This document shows, in pieces, positions 23,590 through 36,338 of a DNA stretch of 64,000 nucleotides. The notes below the pieces were generated by a model that saw only the letters and a list, made by a program, of their open reading frames with translations, had not been told where the DNA came from and did no database searches. The position numbers were made by a program, and so were the translations under genes. Source of the DNA: Gyromitra esculenta (Eukaryota > Ascomycota > Pezizomycetes > Pezizales > Discinaceae); NCBI GenBank assembly GCA_038503075.1, contig JBCAML010000022.1, positions 310,001 through 374,000 on the forward strand, in the 5' to 3' direction. Every line of letters begins with the position of its first letter. Positions within the stretch are counted from its first letter, which is position 1.

Positions 23590-24768
23590 CCTCAAGCATG
23601 CGCCGCGCCAGTCTTGCTAGAGCAGAGGCTTTGCTAACGCCAATGCCTAAGAAGACAGCAACGCCAACGCCTCCAGTTACTAAGCAGCCTCCCATACAAA
23701 ATAGAGCGCCTCCCACCCACACCGGCTCCCAGCAGAGCACTTCTCACACACCACTAGCCACGGTAGCAGAGCCTCCTATTGCGTGCTAGGGCCTGAGCCT
23801 ATTACTAAAGCACAATTTATAAAATAATTAAAACCATAGAATTTACTACATATTCTTCACAAACCGCGCAGCTCTAAGTTGAGTACTAGGAGTGGCTTTT
23901 GTAGCGAGTTGAGTGGTGGGTATTGACTGCTGAACGTCAGTCAAAATAAAATAGAATGATAGCCAACAGTCCAAGTCAGGTGCGGTAACCGATTAGGCTA
24001 CTTTTGGCAGGTGCTGTAGGGGTCCATAGCAACCAGCCACTCAACCATTTTTGGCAGGTACATGACACAGTGGCTTGTCTCACTACGGCACAGCTTCAAG
24101 CGAAACACTTTCACACATCACAATTTATTAAGAGCCGAGCCTCATATTTTAGTTACTGAATATCAAAGAATTAAACTAAAAAATGAATAGATAGTGAAAG
24201 TTAAAATAATATTAGAGCTTAGTACCGTCAGGAATAAACCTGTACCATCTTAGAAAATAATATTTATATTTCAGAAAAAATTTAAATTTAATTCAATGTG
24301 TAATTGAGTTAAGTGCAGTTCATGTAACGAAGTTACTCTAAAAATTTAGAAAAAACATAATTTGGTACAACTGCCAGAAAAGCCGAGTGATTTTTCATGA
24401 AAGTGCTTTAATGGTTTTTTATACAGGTTGAAATATTTTCAGGGCTCTAGTAATTTTTCAGGGCTCTTATAATTTTCTACACATCTTAAAATTTATAATA
24501 GAGCCGCTTCGCTAATTTCCCCTCTTGGGCAAGTAGTAAATTTGTAAATTTGCTATTTATTAATCCACAGTGTGCAGCAAAGAGCACAGTATAGATGAAA
24601 CTAACTACCACCTTCAAATATATTTTTTAAATGGGCTATCGAAGCTTGCAGCCTGGCTTTGTATGGGGGGCTGCTTAGTAACTGGAGGCGTTGGCGTTGC
24701 TATCTCCTTAGGCGTTGGCGTTAGCAAAGCCTCTGCTCTAGCAAGACTGGCGCGGTGCATGCTTGAGG
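23590..24768. mobile_element. Decayed 1.2-kb element with ~112-bp inverted repeats
   Basis: The left arm (23590-23702, beginning CCTCAAGCATGCG) and right arm (24657-24768, ending CGCGGTGCATGCTTGAGG) are reverse complements over about 112 bp at roughly 90 percent identity. The 950-bp interior is strongly AT-rich in its second half and has no transposase frame. The structure fits a non-autonomous or RIP-degraded class II transposon. The arms are GC-richer than the interior and can be read as a Pro/Thr/Ala-rich peptide, which may be an accident or the tail of an old ORF. Confidence 0.7.
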
Positions 24769-25825
24769 TGAGACTGTAGAGTACAGTTGCATCCAACAAG
24801 ACCCTGCGGTTTTTTAAGTACCACGGCACAACGGGCTTGAGGTTAATGGGCAGAAATCAACCAAAAGATTTGATGTTCAATGGAAAGAAAAAATATAAGG
24901 CAGTTGACTACATATGCGATTTATTTAAGCAGTAGTAAAGGTAGAATAAAATCCTACTTTATTTTTAAAGGAGGGTTGTCATCGCCTGATTGTATTGCGG
25001 TGCTTCAAAAACCGCGGGAACTTGTTGGACGCAACTGTACGCACATATGCATTCGAGCGTTGGTATCACACGAGAACGCATAAAGGAAAAAAAAACCATT
25101 TCCACACGTGCCCTTCAGCCAGGTGTATGTACATGTGTTAATTCTCTCGAGGAGTTGCTGCTCACCGTATAGTAGATGCAGCTAAAGCCCGTTTTTTTAT
25201 TTGCAGGATAATTAAGACACACCTACACCTGGGCGGGAGAGCCTATAGCTAGTTACATATGGTTTCAATATTTGTCGTTTGATTTCCGGATCCTTCCTAC
25301 CTGGTTGCGTTAAGACTTGCTGGCACGCATAGCTCTAGAGTGTATTCCCGTGGGATTAAATCCTTGTTCTGAACCAACCCAATAGTTCTGGTAGTGATCA
25401 GACATCTGTAGCTTCGTGCTGAACTTGTTGAATTCTCGGAGACATCCAGTGATGGATTTTCCTGAGAACATGTTGGTTAGTGTATATATGATCACTAGTT
25501 AATCGCTTAGATACAGGACTTAAAGTTCGTCTAAATCAAAAATAGCAAGTTAGCTATTGATTAAGGTATTTAGGTAAGCTCCTTAGCCTTAGAAGGCCTG
25601 TCTGAATTTGATATCGAAGAACGTTATGGGGGTCCTGTTGATTCGTAGAGCCATGAATCCTCGTTTTATTCTTTAAGGTGGTATCTAAGCTTACGGGAAG
25701 GCACCGTGTAGTTAGTTTACTGCAAATATCTGCTGGAGGAATAGGTGGGTAGGAATAAGACTGAGCCTAGGTCTAGTCGACGGAATTATTTATGTAGACG
25801 GCTGTTAGGTGCCTATTTAGAGTCT

Positions 25826-25983
25826 GAATTTCTGCTCATAGAGATGCAGAGATATCTGCCGTGAGCAAGGTCGGGCATTCGTTGTTGGCAGCGCTGTCGA
25901 GAGCGAATATCTGCTCATAGAGATGCAGAGATATCTGCCGTGAGCAAGGTCGGGTATTCGTGGTTGGCAGCGTTGTCGAGAGC
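25826..25983. repeat. 79-bp tandem duplication
   Basis: Two adjacent copies (25826-25904, 25905-25983) differ at only four or five bases. The unit carries CTGCTCATAGAGATGCAGAG and ends GTCGAGAGC. No reading frame or promoter motif explains it. The high identity points to a recent duplication. Confidence 0.9.
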
Positions 25984-28377
25984 GAATATCTATTCCCCTT
26001 TTTGTTTATGCCATATAGTATCTAATTAGCTGACGCTGGTATCAATTCATCGACGGAAGAAAGTTTATGGGTGAATTTAAGGAATATCTGTTAATGAGCA
26101 TTCGGGTGATATAGAAGTTTAAATTTAAATATTTAGATGCTTTAGAGATATTCCGCATATCGGTTTTCCCAGGTCTCACGCATACGTATTGTCCAGTGAG
26201 GCCTACGCGGCGCAAGCTTGCTCGGGGCCTCGAGGTTTTGATGAAGGTAGAATGGAGAACTAGTTCACCCCGAATAAGTCAGCGTAAATTCCCCCAAATA
26301 CCCAGACCCATCACTCGAAAATTTCTCCCCGAACTTAATCGTTGCCCGAATGCTCCATGCTTCGGCTTTTCTGCCTGCTACACAAAGCACTGTATCAACT
26401 CTACCTTGATTCCTCGAAGCATATCTCTTTCGTGCCTTGAGCTCCAAGTAGGGATTCGAAGCTGAATCTGCGGCATTTTGTTAGCAAAAGAATCTTAAAG
26501 AAGTGATCGTTGGAGACAGAGTTCTGATTATCCTTGGCCTTTCATCTAGTCAGGGCGTGGTAGTGTGATCGTAAAATAGCATCTCCGAAGGTCCGATTTC
26601 TATCAGTAGTAGATGGAACGGTATGGAATGGTGCCTCGTGAAAAGTAACTGGATACTTGGTAGGTAGGCTGTAGCGGTTTCGGTGAAGCGATAAAATCAG
26701 CTTTCCGTAGTTGAGGATCTGGGAACTGTTCAGCACTGCCAGCAGCCCCACAGCAATTATGCGCGTAACAAGCTGAAGAGGAACGGAAGGGATAAGTCCT
26801 GTGAATACTCGCTCAATTCCTGCGATAGCTAGCAGTCTCGTTAGGATCTTGGTGGGGGTTTTGCGATTGAATTTTCTGGGATGGCCGAAGACTAAAAGCT
26901 GGGTGGATGTTGAAGTATAATACCTGGTTAGCAAGATGCATGTAGCAGCAGGGAAGGGTAATCTTTTTCCATGCCACTTTATTTGTGGTATGGTCGGTGT
27001 GGCTGCCGTTGTTTCGGTGTTCGTCAAGTTAGCTTGCCCAGGTTCTAAAAAGTTCTAAAAAGTTCTGGATCGGAGTCTTGAAGTTTCTCTTTTCCTCTAT
27101 GCATCTTGACCCGATGGTATCAACGGTTGATACAAGGGCGAATGTGCTGCGTGTCATGGAGGCGTTGACTGACTGCTGTTGGTGCCGGTATTGGCTTTTG
27201 GTGGTTGCTGTCTGCACACGGTCTCTGCCGCAAAAAATCTGCCCCACCATGAACAGCCATGGTGGGGCTATTTGTCCGTCACAGCACGTGGTTTTGCGAG
27301 ATGGGAAAGTGATACTGATTGCAGTGAATGATCACGAACACCTGATTGCACGAATTAAGAAAGCTAGCAAACACATCGAGGACAAGATTTTGAAACGAGC
27401 AGTGATAGGATTCCTAGCAAGCAGCCATCCAACGCACCATCTCTCCATCAGACATCGCGAACAGTGAGATCTCTACGGCAGAGGAGATCCCTGACTATGT
27501 AAAAAGCCAGTTCACTCAACAGCCCTACCACTTACAAGCTGATTCCTAATGGGTCAGCAGCTAGCAATAGATCCTTCAGTGCCCCGGAAACTCCTAGGCG
27601 ACCAATGGACCCAACCCAATCTTTTTTTCTTTCCCGGTTACTTTAGTGAGAAGCCCCAGCACCACGACAAGGTAGTAACCACGCTGAGGAACCCCCAGTC
27701 GGCACAATATCCCCCCCCAGTCGGAACCCCCCCAGTCGGCACTCCCCCAGAGCCACGAGCCAAAATCCCCACAACAAAATTAGTATCCCATTGAGCTCCC
27801 AGTGCCACGAGCCAAAGTTTCCCCATGCTAAATGTTAGTCTGGGAAATGTTAGCGAAAGTTGATTAGAAGAATAAAACACTTCAAGGAAGGAGAAAACTT
27901 ACTCGTAAAGCTGCTGCACCGTCAGTGTGGCTATCTGGTTGCCACCCGGAAATAGTGAGGGAGGGAGGGAGGGGGAGGGACAGACCTTGGGATTTTGATA
28001 TGGAGAAGAAAAAGAAGGAGAGAGGGAGAGAAGAGCAGTATATATACCTGCGCCAAGTATCCGACTGCCAAGATAGTTTTGGCCGACGATCTAAAAAAGC
28101 TCGCGGGTAGGTGCAGTTCGTGGGTTGGGTGTATTTATTTCCCGATGCGGATGGCGGTGCTGCATAGTATGGCTGTCTCCCTCCCTACTGCTGTTGGTTG
28201 CTGCCCACCGCAAATATCTGCGAAGAGGCCGATCTATCATTTCACAGAGAAAGGGTGCAAGATGAGCTCCATAATATTCTCTCCATAGCACAACTCTACA
28301 TGAAGCAAACAGATAACAGCAAAGAACTATCGCATCCCTTTGGTCCTCCTTCTACCACAGTCTAGCAATATCTAATT

Positions 28378-31300
28378 CTACCCTTCCATAGCCCCATCCT
28401 CCTCCTCCTCCTCCTCCTCCCAGCTTGGTACCCAGACCATCAAACCCGCTTTATCCACCGCAACCCCCTCACTGCCAGGACTAACCCTCAGCGTTTTATT
28501 GAAATACCGATCCACAACCCTCAGCCCAGGGCGAACCCAGACCCCGTCCTTATCCTTATCCTCGAACTCGAGCTTGCGCTCCGTCCCCTTCTGCGCCGCC
28601 GCATCAATCTTGAACGTGAATAAGCAGTACCGCAACGCAACCCTCGACACCGGCAGCAGCTGCAAACTCGTCTGCTTCGGCCCGCTGAACGCAAACTCTT
28701 CGTTCGCCTCCATCACCACGTTGAACGTCAGGAAATAGTTTGTCGGATTCTCAAGCATGTACTCGACATGAACGACGCCCGGCATTGCGCCGGCCCCGGT
28801 CGGCAATGTTGGGCTTAGGGTCGACGCCCCCGTCGACGTAGTGCGTACTCTCTTCAGCGGCGACTCTGGCGGCACCGCTGCAGCTTCGAGCGGCGCCACG
28901 ACGGCAGCTAGCACGCGGGGCTCGCTGCCGGGGACTGGGAGCCGCGGGACCGGCAGAACGGTGGTGTTTACGAGGACTGGCCAGTCTGGGCTGACGTTGG
29001 TGCGACGCCACTGAAGGTGCAGTGCTACATCGACGCTGGAGGAACGGCGGTCCTCGAGACTGAGCTTTTGGATGTCGAGGATGAATTGGAGCTCTGTTGT
29101 TACGCCGTGTTGCAGGGTTGTTGGCTCGTCTGTGGCGGAGACGACGCTGGCTAGAATGCCGCCTGCTGTGGCGAGGATGGGCAGGGATGAGGACTCGAGC
29201 TCGACTGCGCCTGCGCTCATGCCGGCTATGCCGACGGTTAGACACCAGCGCTGGGTGATTCCTAGAGCGCGCTCTTTGCCGTCTGGGTCTGGCGTTATGT
29301 CGAGTTCGGATAGCGAGAAGTAGTCGGGCCAGCGGTCGGGGTGCACGCGTGGTGAGAAGTCGAAGTTGGTGCGGAACGGGCTGATGACGGGCATTTCGGC
29401 GACGATGGGTTTGGCGATTGGGGTTTCGGGATCTGAGACGAGGTGGTAGTGGGCGGTGATCTCGATTGCGCAGTCGGCTGGGAAAGACGGCGATGGGAAG
29501 GTGAATGTGCGTTTTGCAGAAGCGCCAGGAGGGAGGGTGCCCAGTGGATATAAAGATGCTGTTGGAAGTGCTTCAGTCCCGTCCGCCGAGAGCCAAGTAA
29601 TTGCAGGCGCTTTTCACATATCTGATCGTCAGTATTTCAACAATCGAGTGATACACAGTGCATCACTCGGAGAAAAGACAGAATGGAAGGGGGAATATAC
29701 GTTCATCCCCTGGCCACCCCAGTATCTTAACACCAACATCCACCACCGCCTCTTCATCCTCCCCGTTCACAGCCTCGAATGCTATCCTTACCACCTCATC
29801 TACATACACATCCCCCTCGACCGCGCTCCTAGCACTGACATCCATCTTCGGCGGCCTGGGCAATATCTCTAACCTGCCCGGTTCGATACCTCTTACGGGT
29901 TTGTTCCGCAACTCTACGCCGTCTTCACCCTTCTTTGGTACTTCAGCCCACCACACACCTCCGCTCCCCGGGGCTAGCTCCGATTGTCCTCTCCCTGGCA
30001 GAACGTGGACGGAGGACTCTTCGTCGTCGGGGTCGAGCATGAGCATGAAGTCGAGCTCGAAACCCTCACAGACGAAGACGAATGTTGCGTAGATCGCTTT
30101 TGCTTCCCCGGCTTCACGCAGGGTTGATGAGAGCTCGAATACCTTTGTTTCGCCGGGGGCGAGAGTCAGATCTGTGTCTGCGTACAGGAAGGATTTGGAA
30201 GAGGTCGGAGACGGCAGTGGTTCATCTGTAGAGTGATGCAGCTCGTGAATAGCGTTCTTGAGGTCGATTCTGGAGACTGGGGTGGAGGGGGCGGAGGAAG
30301 AAGAGGGTGTGTGTTTCAGGAGGATGGTCTTGAGGGGGCCCTCGTAGCTGATTTTGAGCTCAGAGAAGGTTACGGGGGCGGAGGAAGGCTGCGCGGAGGA
30401 GGTTATGGTGAGTTGAGAGGCGATAGAGTCCCCGACATGGACCTTTGGGGAGGAAAAAGTGTAGGTTGCGGTTACTATTAATTAGCTACGATCATGAAAT
30501 ATGACTCGGGGGGTGAGACATACAGAAACTAACCACATCTCCCCCTCTCACCACCATCGTAGGCCTCACCTTCACGGTGCCTATCCCGTCCAGACAGCGT
30601 CCTAGATCATAGGCCCATCCTTTGCGCTCTCGAAATACGTCTTTACACAAGAGTTCTAGCCCAGCAACGACTACACTGCCCCCATCTCCACTGTTTCTTG
30701 CACACTCCACCACCCCCCACAACACTTCTTCCAGTACTTCCCACCATCCTTCTTTTCTATATCCTCCTGCAACTCCTCGTAGCTCCTTCAGTCCCTCCCC
30801 CCACATCCCCGCCGCCATCTTCAGCTTTGCAATCGAGACCCCAATCCCATCCCCCATCCTCTTCTGCCCCCTGATCTCGAACTCCCTCCGCGCCGCAACC
30901 AGCAGCGCCATCTGCTCCGCACCCTGGCTCTTCACCACCTCTTCCGCTGACGCTGCACACAAATACGTATCGACCGCCGAGTCCTCCCCAGCACCCCTCA
31001 TCGCCCTCTTCACACACTCCCCCATCTGCTCCGCCGCCCTCAAATAATAGAACCCCGGATGCTGCAGATAGTCCAACGGCCCCAGCCTATCCGAAACACT
31101 CACGCCCTTCTCCGGCACCGCAAACAGCGCGGGTATGTCTCCCCCCACCGCAAACACCGGCACTTCCGCAGCGACCAGCAGCTCCGCCAAACACCGATTC
31201 CACCTCGCCATCCACGCCGCAAACCCATACGTATGCGTGCCTCTCCCCTTGCGATCCAGCACGTCTGCCATGAGCGCCACATGCGACATCCACCGCCGCT

Positions 31301-32592
31301 GCGCCGCGGTGTAGTGCTCGTTCCACAGATGGCACCGGATGATGCGGATCGCGGTGGTGTCCGCGAGCAGACGGGCTTCGGTCCAGCGCGCGCTCCACGA
31401 GGTGGTGGTCTCGAAGACCTCGGACAGCAGCTTCTCGTACGCGGACTCGTAGTTGCGCGCCGCGGTGTCCGGCTCGCGGCGGAACTCGGCGAGCACCGCG
31501 AGCTTGAAGTCGTAGCGCAGGTTCCACGCGTGCAGCGACAACGCGCGCGAGGAGGGGATGGTGGGCGGCGGGACGGAGGCCTTGTTGCGCTTGCGCCGGG
31601 AGTGCTTGGACAGATCGCGGTAGTACTCGATTGTGGACGGGTACAGCGCTGCCAGGACCGTGGAGACGAAGGCGGCGACCTCGACGGGGGAGGACAGCGC
31701 GGGGAGGAAGAAGAAGGTGCTGTTGGGGGTGAGGTTCGTGGAGCGCTTTATGTAGGAGAGGCGCTCGTCGATGCGCGGGGAGGAGAGGATGGACTTCGAG
31801 CAGAGCAGGATCACGGCGAACTTGGAGCGGTGGCCGGAGGAGCGGACGTCGTCGGTGCCGAGCGAGGTGGTGTAGGTCCCGCTGGAGTTCGGCGAGAAGG
31901 GCTTCTTCTGCGAGTTGATGGCCGCAATGAGCTCGTTGTCTTTGAGGTTCTGGAGCGGGAGATCATTGGCCTCGGTGTAGAGCTCGTGGGCGGACACAAA
32001 GACCGCGGGGAGGAGGAGCTGGTGCTTGCGCAGCCAGAGCGGCGACACCACGCCGTCGGGATAGAGCGGGGAGTCGGGCGAGAGCGGGGAGATGGGAGAG
32101 TGCAGGACCTGAGTGCGGCTCGGCGGGCCCTCGGCGGGCGAGTCCGGGCTCTCGCTGGCGGGGGGACTGGCCTTCCTCGGCGGGAGGATATAGTTCTGCA
32201 GCAGCATCAGCATCAGCATCATTGACCCCAGACGATCCCCGCCCCGCCCCGCACCCGCACAGCAAACACCAAGCAGCAGGCGGAATGGACAGACGCACCC
32301 TTCCCACAGCCCGGATCCTCCACACCGGCGTCTGTGGCTTTTGCTTCTCCGCCGCACGCCCGGCCCAGATGCCCGAGCTGTCGGCCTTCAGGAAGTGCTC
32401 CAGCAGCAGGTCCCCCGCGGGGGTACACACCGCGGGAACGGTGCTCGACACCCGTGTCCCATTCTCCGCCAGCTGCGGATAGCTGTATGCCGGGTCCGCG
32501 TCCAGGCCCGCATGCAGCTCTTCAGAGCCCAGGCCCGAGACCAGCAGCAGCGGAGTCTCGTGGGCGACGAGTTCGGGGGGGTAGGCGTCCAT
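28378..32592 (-). CDS. TRAPPC11: TRAPP complex subunit TRAPPC11-like (foie gras/Gryzun)
   Basis: The inferred structure is complement(join(28378..29609, 29701..30474, 30524..32195, 32299..32592)), 1323 residues, the usual size for fungal orthologues. TRAPPC11 is a subunit of the TRAPPIII tethering complex, which activates a Rab GTPase (Rab1/Ypt1) in ER-Golgi traffic and autophagy. Residues 1-98 have the typical MDAYPPELVAHETPLLLVSG start. The foie gras region (about 320-600) contains WNLRYDFKLAVLAEFRREPD and ARNYESAYEKLL. The C-terminal half is a beta-rich Gryzun-like region. All three introns (103, 49 and 91 bp) have GT-AG ends (donors GTGCGT, GTATGT, GTATAT) and keep the frame. Overlapping frames on both strands come from its high GC. 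It is head-to-head with the RXT2-like gene. Confidence 0.9.
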
Positions 32593-32907
32593 CTCGGTCT
32601 CGCACAGGTAATATGCACAGCAATGCCTCGCCGCCTGTAGCTGTCGCAGCACTGGATTCGCACGCCGGGAGAGTTCGCAGGCAAGATGTCGGCGTCGCAG
32701 TGGGCGGCTGCTCACGATGGTGGTCCCCGCGTTGAGCCCGTCACGGAGCCGCATATATCTCATCACGTGACGCCAAGGGCTGCTGCGTCGTTCTGGGCAG
32801 TCGCGGTTTCGCCCTTCTGCCCCGTCCGTCCTCACGCCGGTCTCTGCTGCCTCCGCTCCCGCGCCCCCTGCCTGCCCGCTGCTGCTGCCCCCCCGCTGCC
32901 CTGCGCC
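32593..32907. promoter_or_regulatory. Shared divergent promoter, TRAPPC11-like / RXT2-like
   Basis: Only 315 bp separate the two start codons, so both genes must share this control region. It contains the palindromic E-box TCACGTGAC at 32763-32771, a site type bound by bHLH factors such as Cbf1 in yeasts, and pyrimidine-rich tracts just before the RXT2-like ATG (32820-32900). No TATA box is evident. Which factor binds is inference. Confidence 0.5.
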
Positions 32908-34482
32908 ATGGCTGCCGAAAAGAAATATGTTACCGAGACGATCGTGTGGGTGTTTGCTGCAATTCCCCTTGGTGCTGCGCTGGGCCCTGCTGATTTGGTG
33001 GTGTGTGCAGTAATCTCAAGCGGGCTCTTACAATCAGCTCCGATGGTAAGCTTCCTTTGCTGTGCTATTCTCGCGATGCTGCTGTGGTTGTGGACGGCGG
33101 GAGCTGCTGGTGAATTGCTGCTGCTGCTGGTGGTGGTGGTGGTGATACTGGTGATACTGGCACGGTGGTGGTTTACACATCTAACACTCCACAGCCTCCG
33201 AATCCGACGACTCGATAGCCTACCCCTCGAACCGCGGCCGCAAGCTGAAGCGCAAGGCGCGCTTCGTGCATGAAGGCGCATTGAACGATGCAAAGGGTCC
33301 CCGCACATATAAAGAGGTATCCCATACTCCCCCACTCTGGCCGTCATCGCAGACTGACCTCCTCCATAAGGAAGTCGAATACTTTGGAAAACGCCGCAAG
33401 ATAATCTGGCGGAAAGAAAAGCCCCGCAAGCCCCATGAAGATTCCTCCGAAGAGAGCCCTGAAGAGAGCTCCTCTGAGGATGCCAGCGAGGATGAGACAG
33501 ATCCCTATGCTGATGTCAAGCTCGACAGTAAACCCCCCCCAAACCCCCCCCCCTTCTTCAAGCCACCTTACTGACATATCCAGAAATCCTTGCCCCCCTC
33601 GAATCCGCAGCAGACCTCCCCTCCCATCCCTCCCTGGCCCACATCTACACCACCACAACCCTCAACGAGCTCCTCCAGCAGTCCCTCGACAAGCTCTGCG
33701 AAGAACACGCGCACACCATGAAGCTCAAGAACCTCCTCACCGTCTTCCTCGGCGACGACCCATTCGTCAACCTCGAGAAGATGGAGTGGGCAACGGAGGA
33801 CTACGCCGCCGTCGCGCGCGAGCGCGGGCAGCTCCTCCTGCGCGAACTCGGCGCACTAACAACCACCAGCACCACCACCGCTACCACCGCTACCACCACC
33901 GCCACCCCGCCACCAGACGAGCCGGCGGCCTCCACGTCGGACGAGGAGCTGCTGAAGCTAGAAGACGCCGAACCGCCCCGCCGCATGACTACCAGGTCTG
34001 CGCACAACTCGCTGCACGCCACCACCCCGCCCGCTCCGCTGCCGGTCGAGATCGATGCGTTCTTCTTCCCGCCGGACTACAGCGTCGACAGGAATTACGG
34101 ACTGCCGCCCGTGGAGGCGGAGGACACGAGGCGCTTGCTGGCGACTGCGGTGCAGCGCCAGGACGAGTTCCTAAGGGGGCTGAATAAGGTCAGGGACGGA
34201 CTGCTGCGCGCGGAAAGGTGCAGGAAGACGGTGTGGGGGTGGTGCAGGAGTATGGAGGGGACTAGAGAGTATCTGGCGGGCCATTCGGCGCTGGCGGAGG
34301 ATTGGAAGATGGACGAAGAGCTGGGATACGCGTTGAGCGATGGCGAGGATTGGTATGATATGGAGCAGTGGGGATTAGAGGAGGTGCTGGAGAAGGGGAA
34401 GGAGGAGGAAGACGAAACTGGGGTCGGGGAAGTGGTCGTGCAGGGGAAGAAGACGAGGGGGAGGAGGACGGTGGGGAATTAG
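32908..34482 (+). CDS. rxt2: RXT2-like subunit of the Rpd3L histone deacetylase complex
   Basis: The inferred structure is join(32908..32945, 33011..33045, 33195..33316, 33371..33527, 33584..34482), 416 residues. Rxt2 is a subunit of the large Rpd3 (Sin3) histone deacetylase complex, a nuclear repressor. The Rxt2 N-terminal domain is readable across four splice junctions: a TETIVNLKRALTISSD segment, SESDDSIAYPSNRGRKLKRK, KARFVHEGAL, EVEYFGKRRKIIWR, and ILAPLESAADLPSHPSL. The rest is Thr-rich, then acidic with a basic end. Introns of 65, 149, 54 and 56 bp all have GT-AG ends and branch-like CTGAY or CTAAC sites. Intron 3 (33317-33370) is 54 bp without a stop, so it could be retained, adding 18 residues, but its removal restores the family sequence. 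The small first two exons make this gene easy to mis-predict. Confidence 0.88.
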
Positions 34483-36338
34483 GAAGAGGGAGGGCGGGGA
34501 ATGGGCGTATTGCTTTTTTTTGTCTGTGGTATTCGTTTCTAGCTTCGTCTTCGTCTTCATCTTCGTCTTTTACTACTATTTTCTTTTCGGGGGATCGATA
34601 TTTTCATGGCCGTGTGTATGTATCTAAAACTTATACACGCAGTATTTTACTTTTTTTTCCCTTCTTTATGGGTTTTGGGACGGGGGTTATTTTTTGGTTG
34701 GATTGGTTCGGTTTGGTGTATTGCAAGTACAGTAGTTAGGAGATCCAGAAGAGGGTGATGCTTGATTCTACCCTATTCAATCCATCGTTTAATACGAGAC
34801 CACTTCTGCATGCCATAGCCTGTGCAGGTACTATCTCGTCTTACCCAAGATAGAGATATGCAACTACTTACCAGGACTTACAGGGGTGATTGAAGTAAGG
34901 AAGGAGTATAGCGCCCCCCCCCGGGATTAGTAATGCAAGACGGGAACCTCGAAATCGTATATGTACCTATTCTGCCAAGACAACACAATTCCACCAACTT
35001 ACTAGCAAAAGACTGCTTCTCGGTACTACATGTATTTGAAATACATACATTTAGAATCGAGACTTTTCAGTAAATTCCGAATTAAATAATATGGGCACGA
35101 AATAGCCGATACCGCAGCTTCCACTTTTTTTTTTTTTTTTCTTGCTTTGCTTTGCTTCTTTCTATCCTATTAATTGTATCGAGCACCGAGTTGTAATAAA
35201 ACATACATGTAGGTGATCTCTAACCTATTCTTTCTCAAAATCAAAATTCTTACGCCGCATATATAGTCCCGAAGCTTCTAGGAGTAGTATTTGAGCTCTG
35301 CAATGCTGTCGCTAGATACAAAACATACTCGTAATTGGGGGGAAGGGGGGTTATAGATGGGCTGTTAATTAAATCTTTATTGAGGTGTACATTCCCATCC
35401 CCTTATACCCTATCTACCAAAATCCAGACGCCTAGATGGGACTAATCTCCTATAAATTTAAGCTCTGGATTAAGAGCTCGGGAAAGTGCCGAAAACTATC
35501 GCTAGCAACGTGTAGCCAATAACCTCAATTTTCCAAAATGGAGGCAGGTTGGACAGTTGGCTTAAACTTAGGAAGTGTGATAAACTACTGATCCCCGAAT
35601 AATGGAATCCAATGTTCGATTCTGTGAATTGCTACGGTACTGCATGCACGCCTAAGTGTGTACCACGATTTTTTTGACCGTTATTCAAACATCCAGAGCC
35701 AGCTAAATCACCCAGAGAAACTGGTGGTTTTTTCAGGGTAGAGTTGTAGTGATTGTGGTGGAATAAAGCCTTTGTTTTGGCTGTGAAAATAGGGAGATGG
35801 AACATTCCTAAATATGCCTCATCGATTGCATAGAGGCTTGGCACTACCTGGTGGTTTTGCCAAGCTTTCCACCAACATCCGAACTCCACCACAAATCCTT
35901 CTAGAGCCACGCCCTTTTAAATATAGACTCTCCACAATTACTAGTTCACCGTATTACTTTAGGATTAAGGGAGGAGAGCGCCTCTCTCTCATATGTTGTT
36001 GGTTCACATTTGAGCGGACATGCACCATACGTAGCGCAAGACGATAAGAACCATGATCCATCACTCGATTTTGGCACACCAAGAGATGTGAACAGGAAGT
36101 TGATGATTGAAAGCTTTTAATATCATGCAGTGATCGCGAAAAATAAATAAACACATGTAGACATAATTGAGTATCAACGTCAACTGAAAAGTTCAAATTT
36201 TAACTGCAAAATGAGGCACGGATGGACTGTAATATGATGATACGAAAACTTCCTAGAAAATTAATAGCGCGAACGAGAATCAGATGAAAAAAATACGCCG
36301 CAACGTACCCCTTAAGCTTTCACCCTGGTGGTTATGAC
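34483..36338. other. Intergenic stretch, no gene seen
   Basis: This is the 3' flank of the RXT2-like gene and the tail-side flank of the kinase-ankyrin gene. It has T-rich and C-rich homopolymers (a T run near 35130, a C run near 34915), two TACATGTA palindromes (35027, 35204), and a motif ATCACTCGATTTTGGCAC-like at 36059-36076. Frames of 80-92 codons have no recognisable content. Confidence 0.65.

Larger units (their letters stand above)
22354..28377. other. Repeat-rich intergenic stretch
   Basis: Apart from the listed repeats (23384-24768, 25826-25983) I see no gene. The part from about 24120 to 24600 is very AT-rich, which fits the decayed inside of a transposon. A minus frame of 161 codons at 26542-27027 has no recognisable domain and is within what chance gives. 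The part around 27690-27770 has repeated CCCCCAGTCGG units. The part 27950-28030 is a GA-rich purine tract upstream of the TRAPPC11-like gene's 3' end. Confidence 0.55.

Noticed and set aside
23432..24829. Small proteins sharing the segment CLVTGGVGVA in opposite orientations.
   Set aside because: They are translations of the two arms of an inverted repeat, not genes.
25826..25983. CRISPR-like repeats.
   Set aside because: Only two adjacent copies without spacers, in a eukaryotic genome.
26542..27027. 161-codon minus-strand frame.
   Set aside because: No recognisable motif or signal; a few frames of this length are expected by chance.
31059..32225. 388-codon plus-strand frame opposite the TRAPPC11-like gene.
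   Set aside because: It is a shadow of the GC-rich minus-strand coding exon, with a repetitive Arg/Gly/Glu composition and no domain.
30492..32357. Separate 621-codon gene starting at 32357.
   Set aside because: The first 54 codons read through an intron. Splicing 32196-32298 joins the rest to the MDAYPPELV exon of the TRAPPC11-like gene.
33435..34187. 250-codon frame overlapping the RXT2-like gene.
   Set aside because: It is a shifted-frame shadow; the other frame carries the conserved RXT2 sequence across consistent introns.
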